A DNA stretch of 64,000 nucleotides, taken from the NCBI RefSeq assembly GCF_042655385.1, contig NZ_JBHSMA010000001.1:1116001-1180000 (forward strand), given 5' to 3'. Under the pieces are notes generated by a model that did no database searches, was not told the origin of the DNA, and was given only the letters and a program-made list of their open reading frames with translations. Position 1 is the stretch's first letter; each line of letters opens with the position of its first letter. Positions 16,888-25,211 of this stretch are shown here, in pieces. The stretch comes from Larkinella bovis (GTDB lineage: Bacteria > Bacteroidota > Bacteroidia > Cytophagales > Spirosomataceae). The translations under genes and the position numbers were made by a program.

Positions 16888-19314
16888 ATGGCAAGCCAAA
16901 CCATTACCTTTCGGTACCTGACCGGTATCCCACATCCGTTGTTTTCGAACGCCCGATTGCGGGGCAGCTGGACTGTTGATGGAGACTATTCCGACGACTG
17001 GACCGAACATCCGATGCGAGAAATCGTCGGACCGGATGGTTGTCCGGCGTTTGAAACCCGGCTTCAGCTCCGGGATGATCCGGAAAAAACCGTGTTTCAC
17101 TGGGGGGTTATTCTCGATGGGCCGGAGCGGCCAAACCTCTGGGGAATTCCGACGGAGGTGCCCGACCCGGCTTCCGTGGAGCGGTTTCGGTCGTTTCGCT
17201 TGCAACCCGGCGATGCTCACCAAATCGAGACGTTTTACCTGACGTTCAGCCGCCGACTGGGTGCCAATAAAGTATTTCATCAGCCGGACGAAAAACCGGG
17301 CTTGCAATTTTCGGTCTGGGCCCCCAATGCGCAGGCCATCGAGGTCGTTTTCGGCCTGCCAGACAACGGGTACATTACGAACGATGGCATCGGCATTGAT
17401 CCCCACCGCGCTCCTGTTCCGCTGAAACGATCCAGTGACCCGACCCTCTGGCAAAGTCCGGTTTTGCCCGACTTCCGGGCCTTCGAACGGTTGCCTTATA
17501 TGTACAAACTGCTCAATGCGCAGGGCGATACGGTGTACCGGACGGATATTTTTTCCCGCAGCCAGATCGGTTGCGGCAGCATCAATCCCGAAAACAGTCC
17601 GAACTGGCCGGGCACCATCGAGACGCTCGACGGGGCCATTAGTTGCAGTATGATCATCGACCCCGACACCATCAGCCGGGATTTCGAGCCGCCTACCGAC
17701 CACGACACGGTCCTCATTCCTGCGAATGAATTCTGGGCCAATGAGTTTACCCCCACCTTACCCGTTCCCACCCAGGTAGACGATCTGGTAATCTATGAAT
17801 TACACATCGGAGCGCTCGGCTTCGGCAAAGATCGCCCGGGTGATTTAACCGATGCCATTGCCTTACTGGATTACCTGACGACGCTCGGCATCAATACCAT
17901 TGAACTCTTGCCGATGGCGGAGTTTACGGGCAGCATTGCCTGGGGCTACGGGGGTACCCACCACTTTGTCATCGAATCCAGCGCCGGTGGGCGCGATCAA
18001 TACCGGCATTTTGTGCGCGAATGCCACCAGCGCGGTATTGCGGTCATCCAGGATGTGGTCTACAATCACTACAATTATGCCGCCAGCCGGTCGCAGTGGC
18101 AGTATGACTCCACAGCTCCCGAGGACAATAGCTATTACTGGTACGAGGGCCGGTCCGCCGACTATGAATTCCCCGATGGTGGTTACCTCGACAACGGTTC
18201 GAGCGGCTGGTCACCCCGGTTTTCCGAAGAAGTGGTCCGGCAGCAGTTCATCAGCAGTGCCGCTTTTCTGATCGACGAAATGCATATCGATGGGTTGCGG
18301 GTCGATCTGACCCAGGCCATTCACCGCGACAACTGTCTGCATGCCACTGGTCATACGGTCGGCCGGGCCAACCAGTTCGGCCAGAAACTTTTGCGGGAAT
18401 GGAGTCGAACGCTGAAAATGATCCGGCCTAACGTCATGCTGATCGCCGAAGACCATACGGGCTGGGAGGCCGTGACCAAACCGGCAGCCGCCGGCGGACT
18501 CGGTTTTGACGCAGCCTGGTACGTCGACTTTTACCATAACCTGATCGGTGACGCTAAAGGTCAGGACGGCAAAGCCCGACTCCTGAAACAGGCCGGTTTG
18601 GGTTTCAACGATCCCCTGCCGATGCGTCAGTTTGCCGGAGCGCTTTACCAAAGCCAGTATAACCGGGTGGTTTTCCACGAGTCGCACGACGAAGCCGGGA
18701 ACCACGACGGCCCGCTCTCTTTCAGCACGGCGCGCACGATGGTGGTGGCCGTTAACGACGCCCCCATAACCGGCCTCACCCGGTTTTGGGCCGAACGGCG
18801 GTCGCGAACGGTTTTTGGACTCTCGCTGCTGTCGGCCGGCACATCCATGTTTTTTATGGGCGAAGAAATTGGAGCCCAACGACGCTATAAGTACGACACC
18901 TTCATTCAGCAGCGCGAAGATTTGTGGGGTGAACGCGCGGGCGCGGGTGCCCCTATGTACCGGTTCTACCAGGATTTGATCGCTGTCAGCAAGCGACTCA
19001 ACGCGATTCGGAGCAAGAATATCGACATTCTGCACGTTCAGGACGACACCCGCGTTCTGGCATTCAAACGGTGGCTCGGCAACGAACAGGTCCTGATCAT
19101 CGCCAGTTTGAACAACCAGCCGTTCCACCGCTACACGATTTACAGCGATGCGTACCGGCTCCCATCGGGCGGCTGGAAAGAGATTTTCAACAGCGATGCG
19201 GACCAGTACGGCGGCTCGAACGTTGGCAATGGCGGGGCGGTTGTCCCGGCTTCGAATGGCCAGGTAACGGTCACGCTCCCCGCCAGTGGTTTTGTAATTT
19301 TCGTTCAGCAATAA
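16888..19314 (+). CDS. GH13 alpha-amylase-family enzyme (branching-enzyme / trehalohydrolase-like)
   Basis: 808 residues with no signal peptide, so probably cytoplasmic. N-terminal E-set/CBM48-like domains occupy about residues 1-290 (LQFSVWAPNAQAIEVVF is typical). A GH13 barrel follows: IYELHIGALG starts it, then DVVYNHYN (region I), GLRVDLTQ with nucleophile D473 (II), LIAEDHTGW with acid/base E521 (III) and FHESHDEAG with D601 (IV). A short C-terminal beta domain ends the protein. The layout resembles glycogen branching enzymes and maltooligosyltrehalose trehalohydrolases, but the substrate cannot be fixed from motifs. No glgA/C or treY neighbour is present. The gene is convergent with the GH130-like gene, with only 4 bp between the stops. 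Confidence 0.85.
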   Translation: MASQTITFRYLTGIPHPLFSNARLRGSWTVDGDYSDDWTEHPMREIVGPDGCPAFETRLQLRDDPEKTVFHWGVILDGPERPNLWGIPTEVPDPASVERFRSFRLQPGDAHQIETFYLTFSRRLGANKVFHQPDEKPGLQFSVWAPNAQAIEVVFGLPDNGYITNDGIGIDPHRAPVPLKRSSDPTLWQSPVLPDFRAFERLPYMYKLLNAQGDTVYRTDIFSRSQIGCGSINPENSPNWPGTIETLDGAISCSMIIDPDTISRDFEPPTDHDTVLIPANEFWANEFTPTLPVPTQVDDLVIYELHIGALGFGKDRPGDLTDAIALLDYLTTLGINTIELLPMAEFTGSIAWGYGGTHHFVIESSAGGRDQYRHFVRECHQRGIAVIQDVVYNHYNYAASRSQWQYDSTAPEDNSYYWYEGRSADYEFPDGGYLDNGSSGWSPRFSEEVVRQQFISSAAFLIDEMHIDGLRVDLTQAIHRDNCLHATGHTVGRANQFGQKLLREWSRTLKMIRPNVMLIAEDHTGWEAVTKPAAAGGLGFDAAWYVDFYHNLIGDAKGQDGKARLLKQAGLGFNDPLPMRQFAGALYQSQYNRVVFHESHDEAGNHDGPLSFSTARTMVVAVNDAPITGLTRFWAERRSRTVFGLSLLSAGTSMFFMGEEIGAQRRYKYDTFIQQREDLWGERAGAGAPMYRFYQDLIAVSKRLNAIRSKNIDILHVQDDTRVLAFKRWLGNEQVLIIASLNNQPFHRYTIYSDAYRLPSGGWKEIFNSDADQYGGSNVGNGGAVVPASNGQVTVTLPASGFVIFVQQ

Positions 19315-19318
19315 GACG

Positions 19319-20410
19319 TCAGGGAGCCGGGGCGGTGGCGACTGCAATTTTCGAGTCGGCGGTTCCGTAGTACAGAAACCAGCGCCCTTTGTAGGGCACC
19401 AGGCCTTCAATAAAACAGACGTGATTTACCTGCCCTTCAATCTCATACGGCTGATCCGGTTTCATAAAATACGTTTCCGAGCGATCGAGCAACTGGGTAG
19501 GTTCGTTGGCGTCGAACAGCAATTGGCCGGCGGCATAGGTTCCATCGGGTAAATTGCGGTCGCCGTCCTTACTGTTGTTCATCCCGTTATACAGCAGAAC
19601 AATGCCATCTTTGGTCAGCAACGCGGGCGGCCCCGGTTCCAATAACCGGTAATCGTGCTTGCCTTCCCGTCGCTCGGCTACGGCGAACAGCTTGCCATTC
19701 GGTGTTTCAACGGGCGTCCAGTGAATCAAATCCGGCGACGACGCGCAATACAGTTGCGGCTGATCGCCCCAGTACATCCAGTATTTGCCCCCGATTTTCT
19801 GCGCCACCATCCGGCTTCCGATGCGCTTGCACACAATCGACCCCGACTTCGACCATTCGTTGCGGTATTTCAGGTCATCGAACGCCAGACCCTGTTTGGT
19901 CCAGTTCACCAGATCCCTGGAGGTCGCCACGCAAAGCCGGGCTTTATCGCCGTCGTAGGCGGTGTAGGTCATCACATACACCCGGTTCGGGCTTTCCACA
20001 ATCCGCGGATCTTCGCAGCCGCCCTCCCATTCATACGACTTCATGGCATCGTTGTTCGGGTAAAAAACCGGTTGAGGCCGCCGTTTGAAATGAATCCCGT
20101 CCGTACTGACCGCCAGGCCCAGCCGGGAGGTTCCGGCATGTTTACCGACCGTATCTTCGGCCCGGTAGATCAGGCAGATTTTCCCGTTGCGCACTACCAC
20201 GGCCGGATTGAATACGTCCTTCTCTTCCCAGCGCACGGTTTCGCCCCGGACGGGGCACGCAAAGGTGGTGGTCTTTCGGGCATCGAGCACCGGGTTGGCT
20301 TTGTTCTGTTTGACAAACTCGCCAAGCATCCACGGTTTGTACGGCGATTGGGCGTGGAGGGTAGTCCAGAAAAATAAAACAACCAGGGAAGAAAAAATAC
20401 GACGAAGCAT
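19319..20410 (-). CDS. Exported GH130-like glycosidase/phosphorylase
   Basis: The frame opens at 20458, but the ATG at 20410 gives a clean signal peptide (MLRRIFSSLVVLFFWTTLHAQS) and 363 residues, so I take that start. The five-bladed propeller motifs of GH130 are visible: FNPAVVVRNGKICLIYRAED, RLGLAVSTDGIHF, WEGGCEDPRIVE, KDGIVLLYNGM and WFLYYGTADSKIAVA. GH130 contains mannoside phosphorylases, which are mostly cytoplasmic, and mannosidases, some of them exported. A signal peptide argues for a hydrolase acting in the periplasm. Related GH43/GH32/GH117 propellers are the alternative, but GCEDPRI favours GH130. No SusC/SusD pair is nearby, so this is not a canonical polysaccharide utilisation locus. 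Confidence 0.8.
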   Translation of the reverse strand: MLRRIFSSLVVLFFWTTLHAQSPYKPWMLGEFVKQNKANPVLDARKTTTFACPVRGETVRWEEKDVFNPAVVVRNGKICLIYRAEDTVGKHAGTSRLGLAVSTDGIHFKRRPQPVFYPNNDAMKSYEWEGGCEDPRIVESPNRVYVMTYTAYDGDKARLCVATSRDLVNWTKQGLAFDDLKYRNEWSKSGSIVCKRIGSRMVAQKIGGKYWMYWGDQPQLYCASSPDLIHWTPVETPNGKLFAVAERREGKHDYRLLEPGPPALLTKDGIVLLYNGMNNSKDGDRNLPDGTYAAGQLLFDANEPTQLLDRSETYFMKPDQPYEIEGQVNHVCFIEGLVPYKGRWFLYYGTADSKIAVATAPAP

Positions 20411-20478
20411 GGAGCGGAGTTTAGGGAACTGACAGAAATACGTAACGCGGTTTTCCACCCCAACTTAACAGAAATTAT

Positions 20479-20531
20479 GCTAAAAATGGCAAATCCGGAC
20501 ACTTCAGCGCCGAAAATTGCCAGTTCGGACA
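20479..20531 (+). promoter_or_regulatory. Pair of 23-bp direct repeats upstream of the DUF2807 promoter
   Basis: Unit 1 (20479-20501) and unit 2 (20509-20531) match at about 17 of 23 positions and both end in CGGACA. Their period is 30 bp, close to three helical turns. Unit 2 ends 8 bp before the candidate -33 element at 20540, the classic position for an activator site. The regulator is unknown; direct repeats are typical of LytTR-type sites. Confidence 0.4.
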
Positions 20532-20539
20532 AAACTCTT

Positions 20540-20570
20540 TTGAATACAAACCCAAAAGAACCCACCTTTG
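20540..20570 (+). promoter_or_regulatory. Candidate Bacteroidota sigma-A promoter for the DUF2807 lipoprotein
   Basis: TTG (20540-20542) is followed by 20 nt and CACCTTTG (20563-20570). This differs from the Bacteroidota TTG-N19/21-TAnnTTTG consensus only at the first base of the -7 box. The start codon lies 24 bp downstream at 20594. Confidence 0.5.
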
Positions 20571-20593
20571 TACCCGACTAAACAACACAACTA

Positions 20594-21340
20594 ATGAAAC
20601 GAGTTTTGATTTTTTCGAGTGTCTTCACGGTTTTCCTCGCCTTCCTGACGAGCTGTAACCAGGAAGATGTCGGACCGCTGCAGGAGGGTGAAAAGACATT
20701 TTCGCTGAGCGGTTTCGACAAAGTAGAAATGGGAGGTGGTTTTGACGTGAATGTACAGCCCGGTTCGTCCTTCCAGATCGTAGCCAAAGGCGATCAGCGG
20801 AACCTGGATGACCTGGATGTAAAAATCCGGAACGGGGCCCTGACGGCGGAATACCGGACCCACAAAAACCGGAAATATACCACCGAGTTCACGATTACGA
20901 TGCCCACGCTGCGGGCTGTCAATTTCTCCGGCGGAGTGCATTCGACCATCAAGGGATTTGCCAACGCAGCTACCCTGGACATTGAACTCTCCGGCGGTTC
21001 CCACGGTACGATGGACGTACTGGCGGGTCGTACCAACGTCGTCGTGTCGGGTGGTTCAAAACTGGAACTGAAAAAACCGGAAGTTACTACGGGCGACGAT
21101 ACCGTTACCGGCGCGGCCAACCAGTTTACGATCGACGCGTCCGGCGGTTCGCACCTCTACGCGTTTGCCTATCCAGCCAACGAAATCACGGTGAAAGCTA
21201 CCGGTGCCAGCCAGGCCGAAATCACGGTTTCGCGCTCGCTGACCGCCGAAGCTAGCGGAGCCAGCAAAATCCGGTACCGGGGCAACCCCGCGAATGTTAA
21301 CCAGAATGCCAGCGGGGGCAGCAAAATCGAACGCGATTGA
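20594..21340 (+). CDS. DUF2807 (GIN domain) putative auto-transporter adhesin head lipoprotein
   Basis: 248 residues. The signal peptide MKRVLIFSSVFTVFLAFLTSC ends in a good lipobox (LTSC, Cys21). The mature part is a right-handed beta-helix-like DUF2807 domain: FDKVEMGGGFDVNVQPG near residues 39-56, then repeated short strands with VNFSGGVHSTIKG, IELSGGSHGTMDV, IDASGGSHLYAF and VKATGASQAEI. The SGG/SGAS turns recur every 20-25 residues, as usual for this family. Such proteins are common as outer-membrane lipoproteins in Bacteroidota, without a proven function. It is preceded by its own promoter and by a pair of direct repeats that could bind an activator. Confidence 0.9.
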   Translation: MKRVLIFSSVFTVFLAFLTSCNQEDVGPLQEGEKTFSLSGFDKVEMGGGFDVNVQPGSSFQIVAKGDQRNLDDLDVKIRNGALTAEYRTHKNRKYTTEFTITMPTLRAVNFSGGVHSTIKGFANAATLDIELSGGSHGTMDVLAGRTNVVVSGGSKLELKKPEVTTGDDTVTGAANQFTIDASGGSHLYAFAYPANEITVKATGASQAEITVSRSLTAEASGASKIRYRGNPANVNQNASGGSKIERD

Positions 21341-21509
21341 TTCTACCCATCGACTAAAACCGCTTACTGCGAACCCATTTACCCATCCACACCAGAACCG
21401 ACAAAACCCTGACCGGATTGCATTTCCGCCGTCAGGGTTTTTGTTTTTTACTGGTAAAAGAAGCCGGATTTCCGTACCTTTGCCCCTTCATTTCACAAAG
21501 GAACCATCA

Positions 21510-23132
21510 ATGATTTCAGTTCAGAACGTCTCACTCCGCTACGGGAAGCGGGTTTTGTTTGACGACGTCAATATAAAATTTACGGCCGGCAACTGCTACG
21601 GCGTCATCGGTGCGAACGGGGCGGGGAAGTCAACGTTTTTGAAAATCCTCTCGGGCGAAATCGAACCGCAAACCGGCTCGGTGGTCATTACGCCCGGCGA
21701 ACGGCTTTCGGTCCTGAAACAGAACCAGTTCGCGTACGATGAATTCCCGGTTTTGCAAACCGTCATTATGGGAAACCAGCGGTTGTACGAGATCATGCAG
21801 GAGAAAGACGCGCTCTACGCCAAGGCCGATTTTACGGATGCCGATGGCGAACGGGCGGCTAACCTAGAAGCCGAATTTGCGGAGATGAACGGCTGGGATG
21901 CCGAGTCGGACGCGGCTTCGCTGCTGAGCGGCCTGGGCATCAAGGAGGACCTGCACTACAGCCAGATGGCCGACCTGAACGGTTCGGAAAAGGTGCGGGT
22001 GTTGCTCGCCCAGGCGTTGTTTGGCAACCCGGATATTCTGCTGCTCGACGAACCGACCAACAACCTCGACGTAGAATCGAGCCTCTGGCTGGAAAACTTT
22101 CTGGCCAATTTCAAGAACACCGTGATCGTAGTGTCGCACGACCGGCACTTCCTCGATCAGGTTTGTACGCAAATCGTGGATATCGACTTTTCCAAGGTGC
22201 GTCTGTTCACCGGCAACTATTCGTTTTGGTACGAATCGAGCCAGCTGGCGTTGAAACAACGGCAGGATCAGAATAAACGGACGGAAGACAAACGCAAGGA
22301 ACTCGAAGAATTCATCCGGCGGTTTTCGGCCAACGCGTCCAAATCCAAGCAGGCCACCAGCCGGGCCAAATTGCTGGAAAAACTGACGCTCGACGACATT
22401 GCGCCTTCGTCCCGCAAATACCCGTACATCAATTTCAAGCCGGAGCGCGAACCGGGCGATCAGATTTTGAACGTTGAAAATCTGACCTATACCGCCGAAG
22501 ACGGAACGCGGCTGTTTACCAATCTGTCGTTTTCGATGCGCAAGGGCGACAAGATTTTCTTCTTCAGCCGCGACGGCCTGGCGGTCACGGCCCTGTTCGA
22601 CATTCTGGCGGGCGAACGCAAAGCCGATTCGGGCGACTACAAATGGGGCGTCACCATCACACCCTCCTATTTCCCCAATGATACGGGTCGCGACAAGTTT
22701 TTTCAGAACGACCTGAACCTGGTGGACTGGCTGCGGCAGTTTTCCGCCGAAAAAGATGAAAGCTTTATTCGCGGTTTTCTGGGCCGGATGCTGTTTTCAG
22801 GCGAAGAATCCCTGAAGAAATCCACGGTTTTGTCCGGGGGGGAGAAAGTGCGTTGTATGTTGTCCAAAGTCATGCTTTCGGGTGCCAACCTGCTGGTGCT
22901 GGACGAACCGACCAACCACCTCGACCTCGAATCCATCACGGCACTCAACAACGGGCTGATCGATTTCAAAGGCCCGGTTCTGTTCACTTCGCATGACCAC
23001 CAGTTCGGCGAAACCATTGCCAACCGCATCATCGAAATCGCTCCGAATGGTCACCTCGACAAACTGATGACCTACGACGAGTACCTGACGGACGACCGTG
23101 TCAAAGAACAACGGGCTACCCTGTATAAATAG
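21510..23132 (+). CDS. ABC-F family ATPase with degenerate second P-loop
   Basis: An upstream in-frame extension to 21294 overlaps the previous gene and looks non-coding. The ATG at 21510 opens a canonical ABC-F protein (MISVQNVSLRYGKRVLF), 540 residues. Domain 1 is intact: Walker A GANGAGKST at about residue 34, LNGSEKVRV signature near 156, Walker B ILLLDEPTNNLDVES. A charged linker with KRTEDKRKELEEFIRRF follows. Domain 2 keeps LSGGEKVRCML and LLVLDEPTNHLDLES, but its P-loop (about 348-363) reads FFFSRDGLAVTALFD, with no GxxxxGKS/T. ABC-F proteins act on ribosomes; this one is closest to the EttA/YbiT-type housekeeping group. A TACCTTTG box at 21475-21482 may be its -7 element. Confidence 0.9.
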   Translation: MISVQNVSLRYGKRVLFDDVNIKFTAGNCYGVIGANGAGKSTFLKILSGEIEPQTGSVVITPGERLSVLKQNQFAYDEFPVLQTVIMGNQRLYEIMQEKDALYAKADFTDADGERAANLEAEFAEMNGWDAESDAASLLSGLGIKEDLHYSQMADLNGSEKVRVLLAQALFGNPDILLLDEPTNNLDVESSLWLENFLANFKNTVIVVSHDRHFLDQVCTQIVDIDFSKVRLFTGNYSFWYESSQLALKQRQDQNKRTEDKRKELEEFIRRFSANASKSKQATSRAKLLEKLTLDDIAPSSRKYPYINFKPEREPGDQILNVENLTYTAEDGTRLFTNLSFSMRKGDKIFFFSRDGLAVTALFDILAGERKADSGDYKWGVTITPSYFPNDTGRDKFFQNDLNLVDWLRQFSAEKDESFIRGFLGRMLFSGEESLKKSTVLSGGEKVRCMLSKVMLSGANLLVLDEPTNHLDLESITALNNGLIDFKGPVLFTSHDHQFGETIANRIIEIAPNGHLDKLMTYDEYLTDDRVKEQRATLYK

Positions 23133-23136
23133 GGCG

Positions 23137-23209
23137 TCGGTATACGGTTTTCGGTTCGGTGGTTCCTGATAAAATCGCCAGCCACCGATAACGGAAAACC
23201 GTATACCGA
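23137..23209. repeat. Dispersed palindromic repeat, family A, copy 2
   Basis: The left arm 23137-23156 (TCGGTATACGGTTTTCGGTT) matches the reverse complement of 23190-23209 at 18 of 20 positions, with a 33-nt loop. The right arm shares GAAAACCGTATACCGAAA exactly with copy 1 near 15211-15228. It begins 4 bp after the ABC-F stop codon, so it could serve as a terminator, although no T-run follows. Confidence 0.6.
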
Positions 23210-23224
23210 AACCCGTTAATCAGC

Positions 23225-23449
23225 ATGACCTCCCCCGTCAGGACGGTTCGGGTTCACCGCTCTTTCCTTGTCAATAAAGCAAGAATTACCCCGCTTGAAG
23301 GAAACCGGATCGTTAGCGATACAATCGAAATCCCGATGGGTACCCATTACCGCGACGCTTTTTTGAAAGCGCTGGGCCTATTCGCCCGTTTCAAACCACC
23401 GGATGGCATCTTCAATCGACTGGCGAACCGGCGTCTGCGGCAGGTTTAA
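23225..23449 (+). pseudogene. LytTR DNA-binding domain remnant (C-terminal fragment)
   Basis: The ORF runs 74 codons, but only about the first 53 (to about 23384) look meaningful: VRVHRSFLVNKARI, then LEGNRIV and IEIPMGTHYRDAFLKAL. This is the end of a LytTR domain, where the recognition element VHRSFLVN and the closing IPIGxxYxxxFL are highly conserved. The receiver and first half of the LytTR domain are absent upstream; the sequence before it is the family A palindrome. The tail beyond residue 53 reads antisense through the end of the epimerase gene. I therefore read it as a decayed or truncated response-regulator gene. A short functional peptide is possible but less likely. Confidence 0.65.
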
Positions 23450-24361
23450 TACCCACCGGGCTTTTGCGCCCGAATAGTAATTTGGCTGGGTTATGAGCTG
23501 TGCATTGATGCGATTGATCGGCAAACCGTTCCGGACAAGCCGCTCGCCCACGGCGCCTAACCGACCAGCCGCCCGAATCAGCGAAACCGGTATCGGCAAC
23601 AGCTTCTTTTTCCTCCCAGACAGCTGCGCCACCAGCGGAAAAAACTGCTCGTAGGGCAGGTTTTCATTGGCCAGCAGATAGCTTTCCCCAGTCGTTCCCC
23701 AGCGCAGGGCGTTCACCGTGGCCCGGGCGGCATCCCGCACATCGACGAAACTTTTGCCGCCCTCCTTCGGGTAAAAAACCGCCCGGTTTTGCAAAACATA
23801 CCGAATCACCGCCCCCGAACTCGGCTTGAAATCATACGGTCCCAGCATAAACGTCGGATTGACAATGACGGCATCGACGCCCTGCTGAACGGCCATCAGC
23901 ACCCGCTGTTGCGCTTCGTATTTGCTGGCAATGTAGCCCGACGCCATCTGATGGAAGGCATACGGACTCTCTTCCGTGGCCGGATTTTCCAGACTACCCG
24001 GCCGAAACACCGAGGCCGTGCTGACCAGCACCAACCGGGCTCCACTCCCTTTTTTGACGGCCGCCAGAATATGCTCCGTACTGGCCACGTTGGCGTCATA
24101 ATAAGCCGCCAGCGGAGTCGGATACGGATCGGTGCGTGCGGCTGCGTGAATAACCGCCTGACAACCCCGAACCGCTTTTTCGATATCCACCGGGCTTGTG
24201 ATGGCCACCTTCACCCATTCAACCTCCCCAAACCACGGCAAGGTGTGAATCCGCTCGGGGAGAGAGCGGTAAAGGGCCTTTACTTCGTACCCCTGCTGTA
24301 CTAATTCTCCGGCAAGATGGACCCCGAGTAAACCCGTTGCGCCCGTTAGCAATACCTTCAT
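23378..24361 (-). CDS. NAD(P)-dependent epimerase/dehydratase (extended SDR)
   Basis: The frame opens at 24442, but the ATG at 24361 begins directly with MKVLLTGATGLLGVHLAGEL, the Rossmann GxxGxxG motif, and overlaps the previous stop in ATGA; this start gives 327 residues. Extended-SDR features follow: VIHAAA, VSTASVF, and a likely catalytic YIASKYEAQQ (YxxxK). The middle carries INPTFMLGPYDFKPSSG, typical of dihydroflavonol-4-reductase/3-beta-HSD-like members. The substrate cannot be assigned. Translational coupling to the classical SDR upstream, and to the hydroxylase before it, suggests one short pathway, perhaps lipid or isoprenoid modification. Confidence 0.88.
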   Translation of the reverse strand: MKVLLTGATGLLGVHLAGELVQQGYEVKALYRSLPERIHTLPWFGEVEWVKVAITSPVDIEKAVRGCQAVIHAAARTDPYPTPLAAYYDANVASTEHILAAVKKGSGARLVLVSTASVFRPGSLENPATEESPYAFHQMASGYIASKYEAQQRVLMAVQQGVDAVIVNPTFMLGPYDFKPSSGAVIRYVLQNRAVFYPKEGGKSFVDVRDAARATVNALRWGTTGESYLLANENLPYEQFFPLVAQLSGRKKKLLPIPVSLIRAAGRLGAVGERLVRNGLPINRINAQLITQPNYYSGAKARWVLNLPQTPVRQSIEDAIRWFETGE

Positions 24362-25152
24362 GCCGCCGGTGTCAGTTCCTTGCGAAGCATCGATACCAGG
24401 AGCGGCTGGCGCCACGACCACGGAATCCAGCGCGTCATCCAATAGCCGACTTTGTTGGTCCAGCCCGGAATGATCACCGATTGCCCCTGCGCCACCTGCT
24501 GCAGGGCGGTTTGCACAATCAGCTCAAGTGGAACCGTCGCCATCCGCCCCAAACGACCGTGTTTCCGCAAGCGGGCCTGATTTTCGGGTGAATGCGGCAT
24601 GGGGCCAGGATGCAGCACACTGACCTGGACGCCCTTTCGCTCCAACTCCGCCCGAAGTCCGAGTGAAAACGAGTAGATAAACGCCTTCGACGCCGGATAG
24701 ACGGTTTTGTAGGGAATGGGTGAAAAAGCCGCCATGCTCGACACGTTCAGGATGTACGATTGCGGAAATTTCAGGAGAAACGGCAACACCAGGCGGGTCA
24801 GAAGCGAGGTCCCAATGATGTTCAGTTGCAGAATCCGCTCGATTCGTTCCGTGTCGGCCTGGTCGAAAGCCTGCGAACCACCCATGCCAGCGTTGTTGAT
24901 CAGGTAAAATATCTCGAAGCGAGACGTTTGCAGCCAGGTAATCAGGCTCTCGATATTCGGCCGGGCGCACAAGTCGGTTTCGAAATACGCCACCCTGACG
25001 TTGCAGGTCCGGCGGATCTGGGCCGCCAGTTCCGGCAACTGTTCGTGGGGTAATGAAACCAAAATCAGGTTGTGGCCCTGCCGGGCGAGTTGCAGGGCAA
25101 AGGCCTTTCCAAGACCGGCACTGGCACCGGTTATGAGCACAAACTTATTCAT
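24358..25152 (-). CDS. Classical short-chain dehydrogenase/reductase
   Basis: 264 residues. The N-terminus MNKFVLITGASAGLGKAFA holds the TGxxxGxG cofactor motif; NNAG is present at LINNAGMGG, the catalytic Ser at LNVSSMAAF and YPASKAF gives YxxxK. It resembles the DltE/YqjQ-like SDR group that acts on lipophilic ketones or aldehydes. Its last bases overlap the ATG of the downstream epimerase gene, and the upstream hydroxylase gene ends 59 bp before it. Function is inferred at superfamily level only. Confidence 0.88.
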   Translation of the reverse strand: MNKFVLITGASAGLGKAFALQLARQGHNLILVSLPHEQLPELAAQIRRTCNVRVAYFETDLCARPNIESLITWLQTSRFEIFYLINNAGMGGSQAFDQADTERIERILQLNIIGTSLLTRLVLPFLLKFPQSYILNVSSMAAFSPIPYKTVYPASKAFIYSFSLGLRAELERKGVQVSVLHPGPMPHSPENQARLRKHGRLGRMATVPLELIVQTALQQVAQGQSVIIPGWTNKVGYWMTRWIPWSWRQPLLVSMLRKELTPAA

Positions 25153-25211
25153 GACGTTCTGGTTGGTGGAATCGAATGAGTAGGCGAGGAATGGTTCAGC
25201 ATCATAACGAT

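Noticed and set aside
18211..19410. 399-codon - strand ORF opposite the GH13 gene
   Set aside because: Antisense to the GH13 catalytic domain, whose motifs are intact; no recognisable protein features.
21294..21509. 72-codon N-terminal extension of the ABC-F ORF
   Set aside because: It overlaps the DUF2807 gene, contains no family sequence, and the normal start is at 21510.
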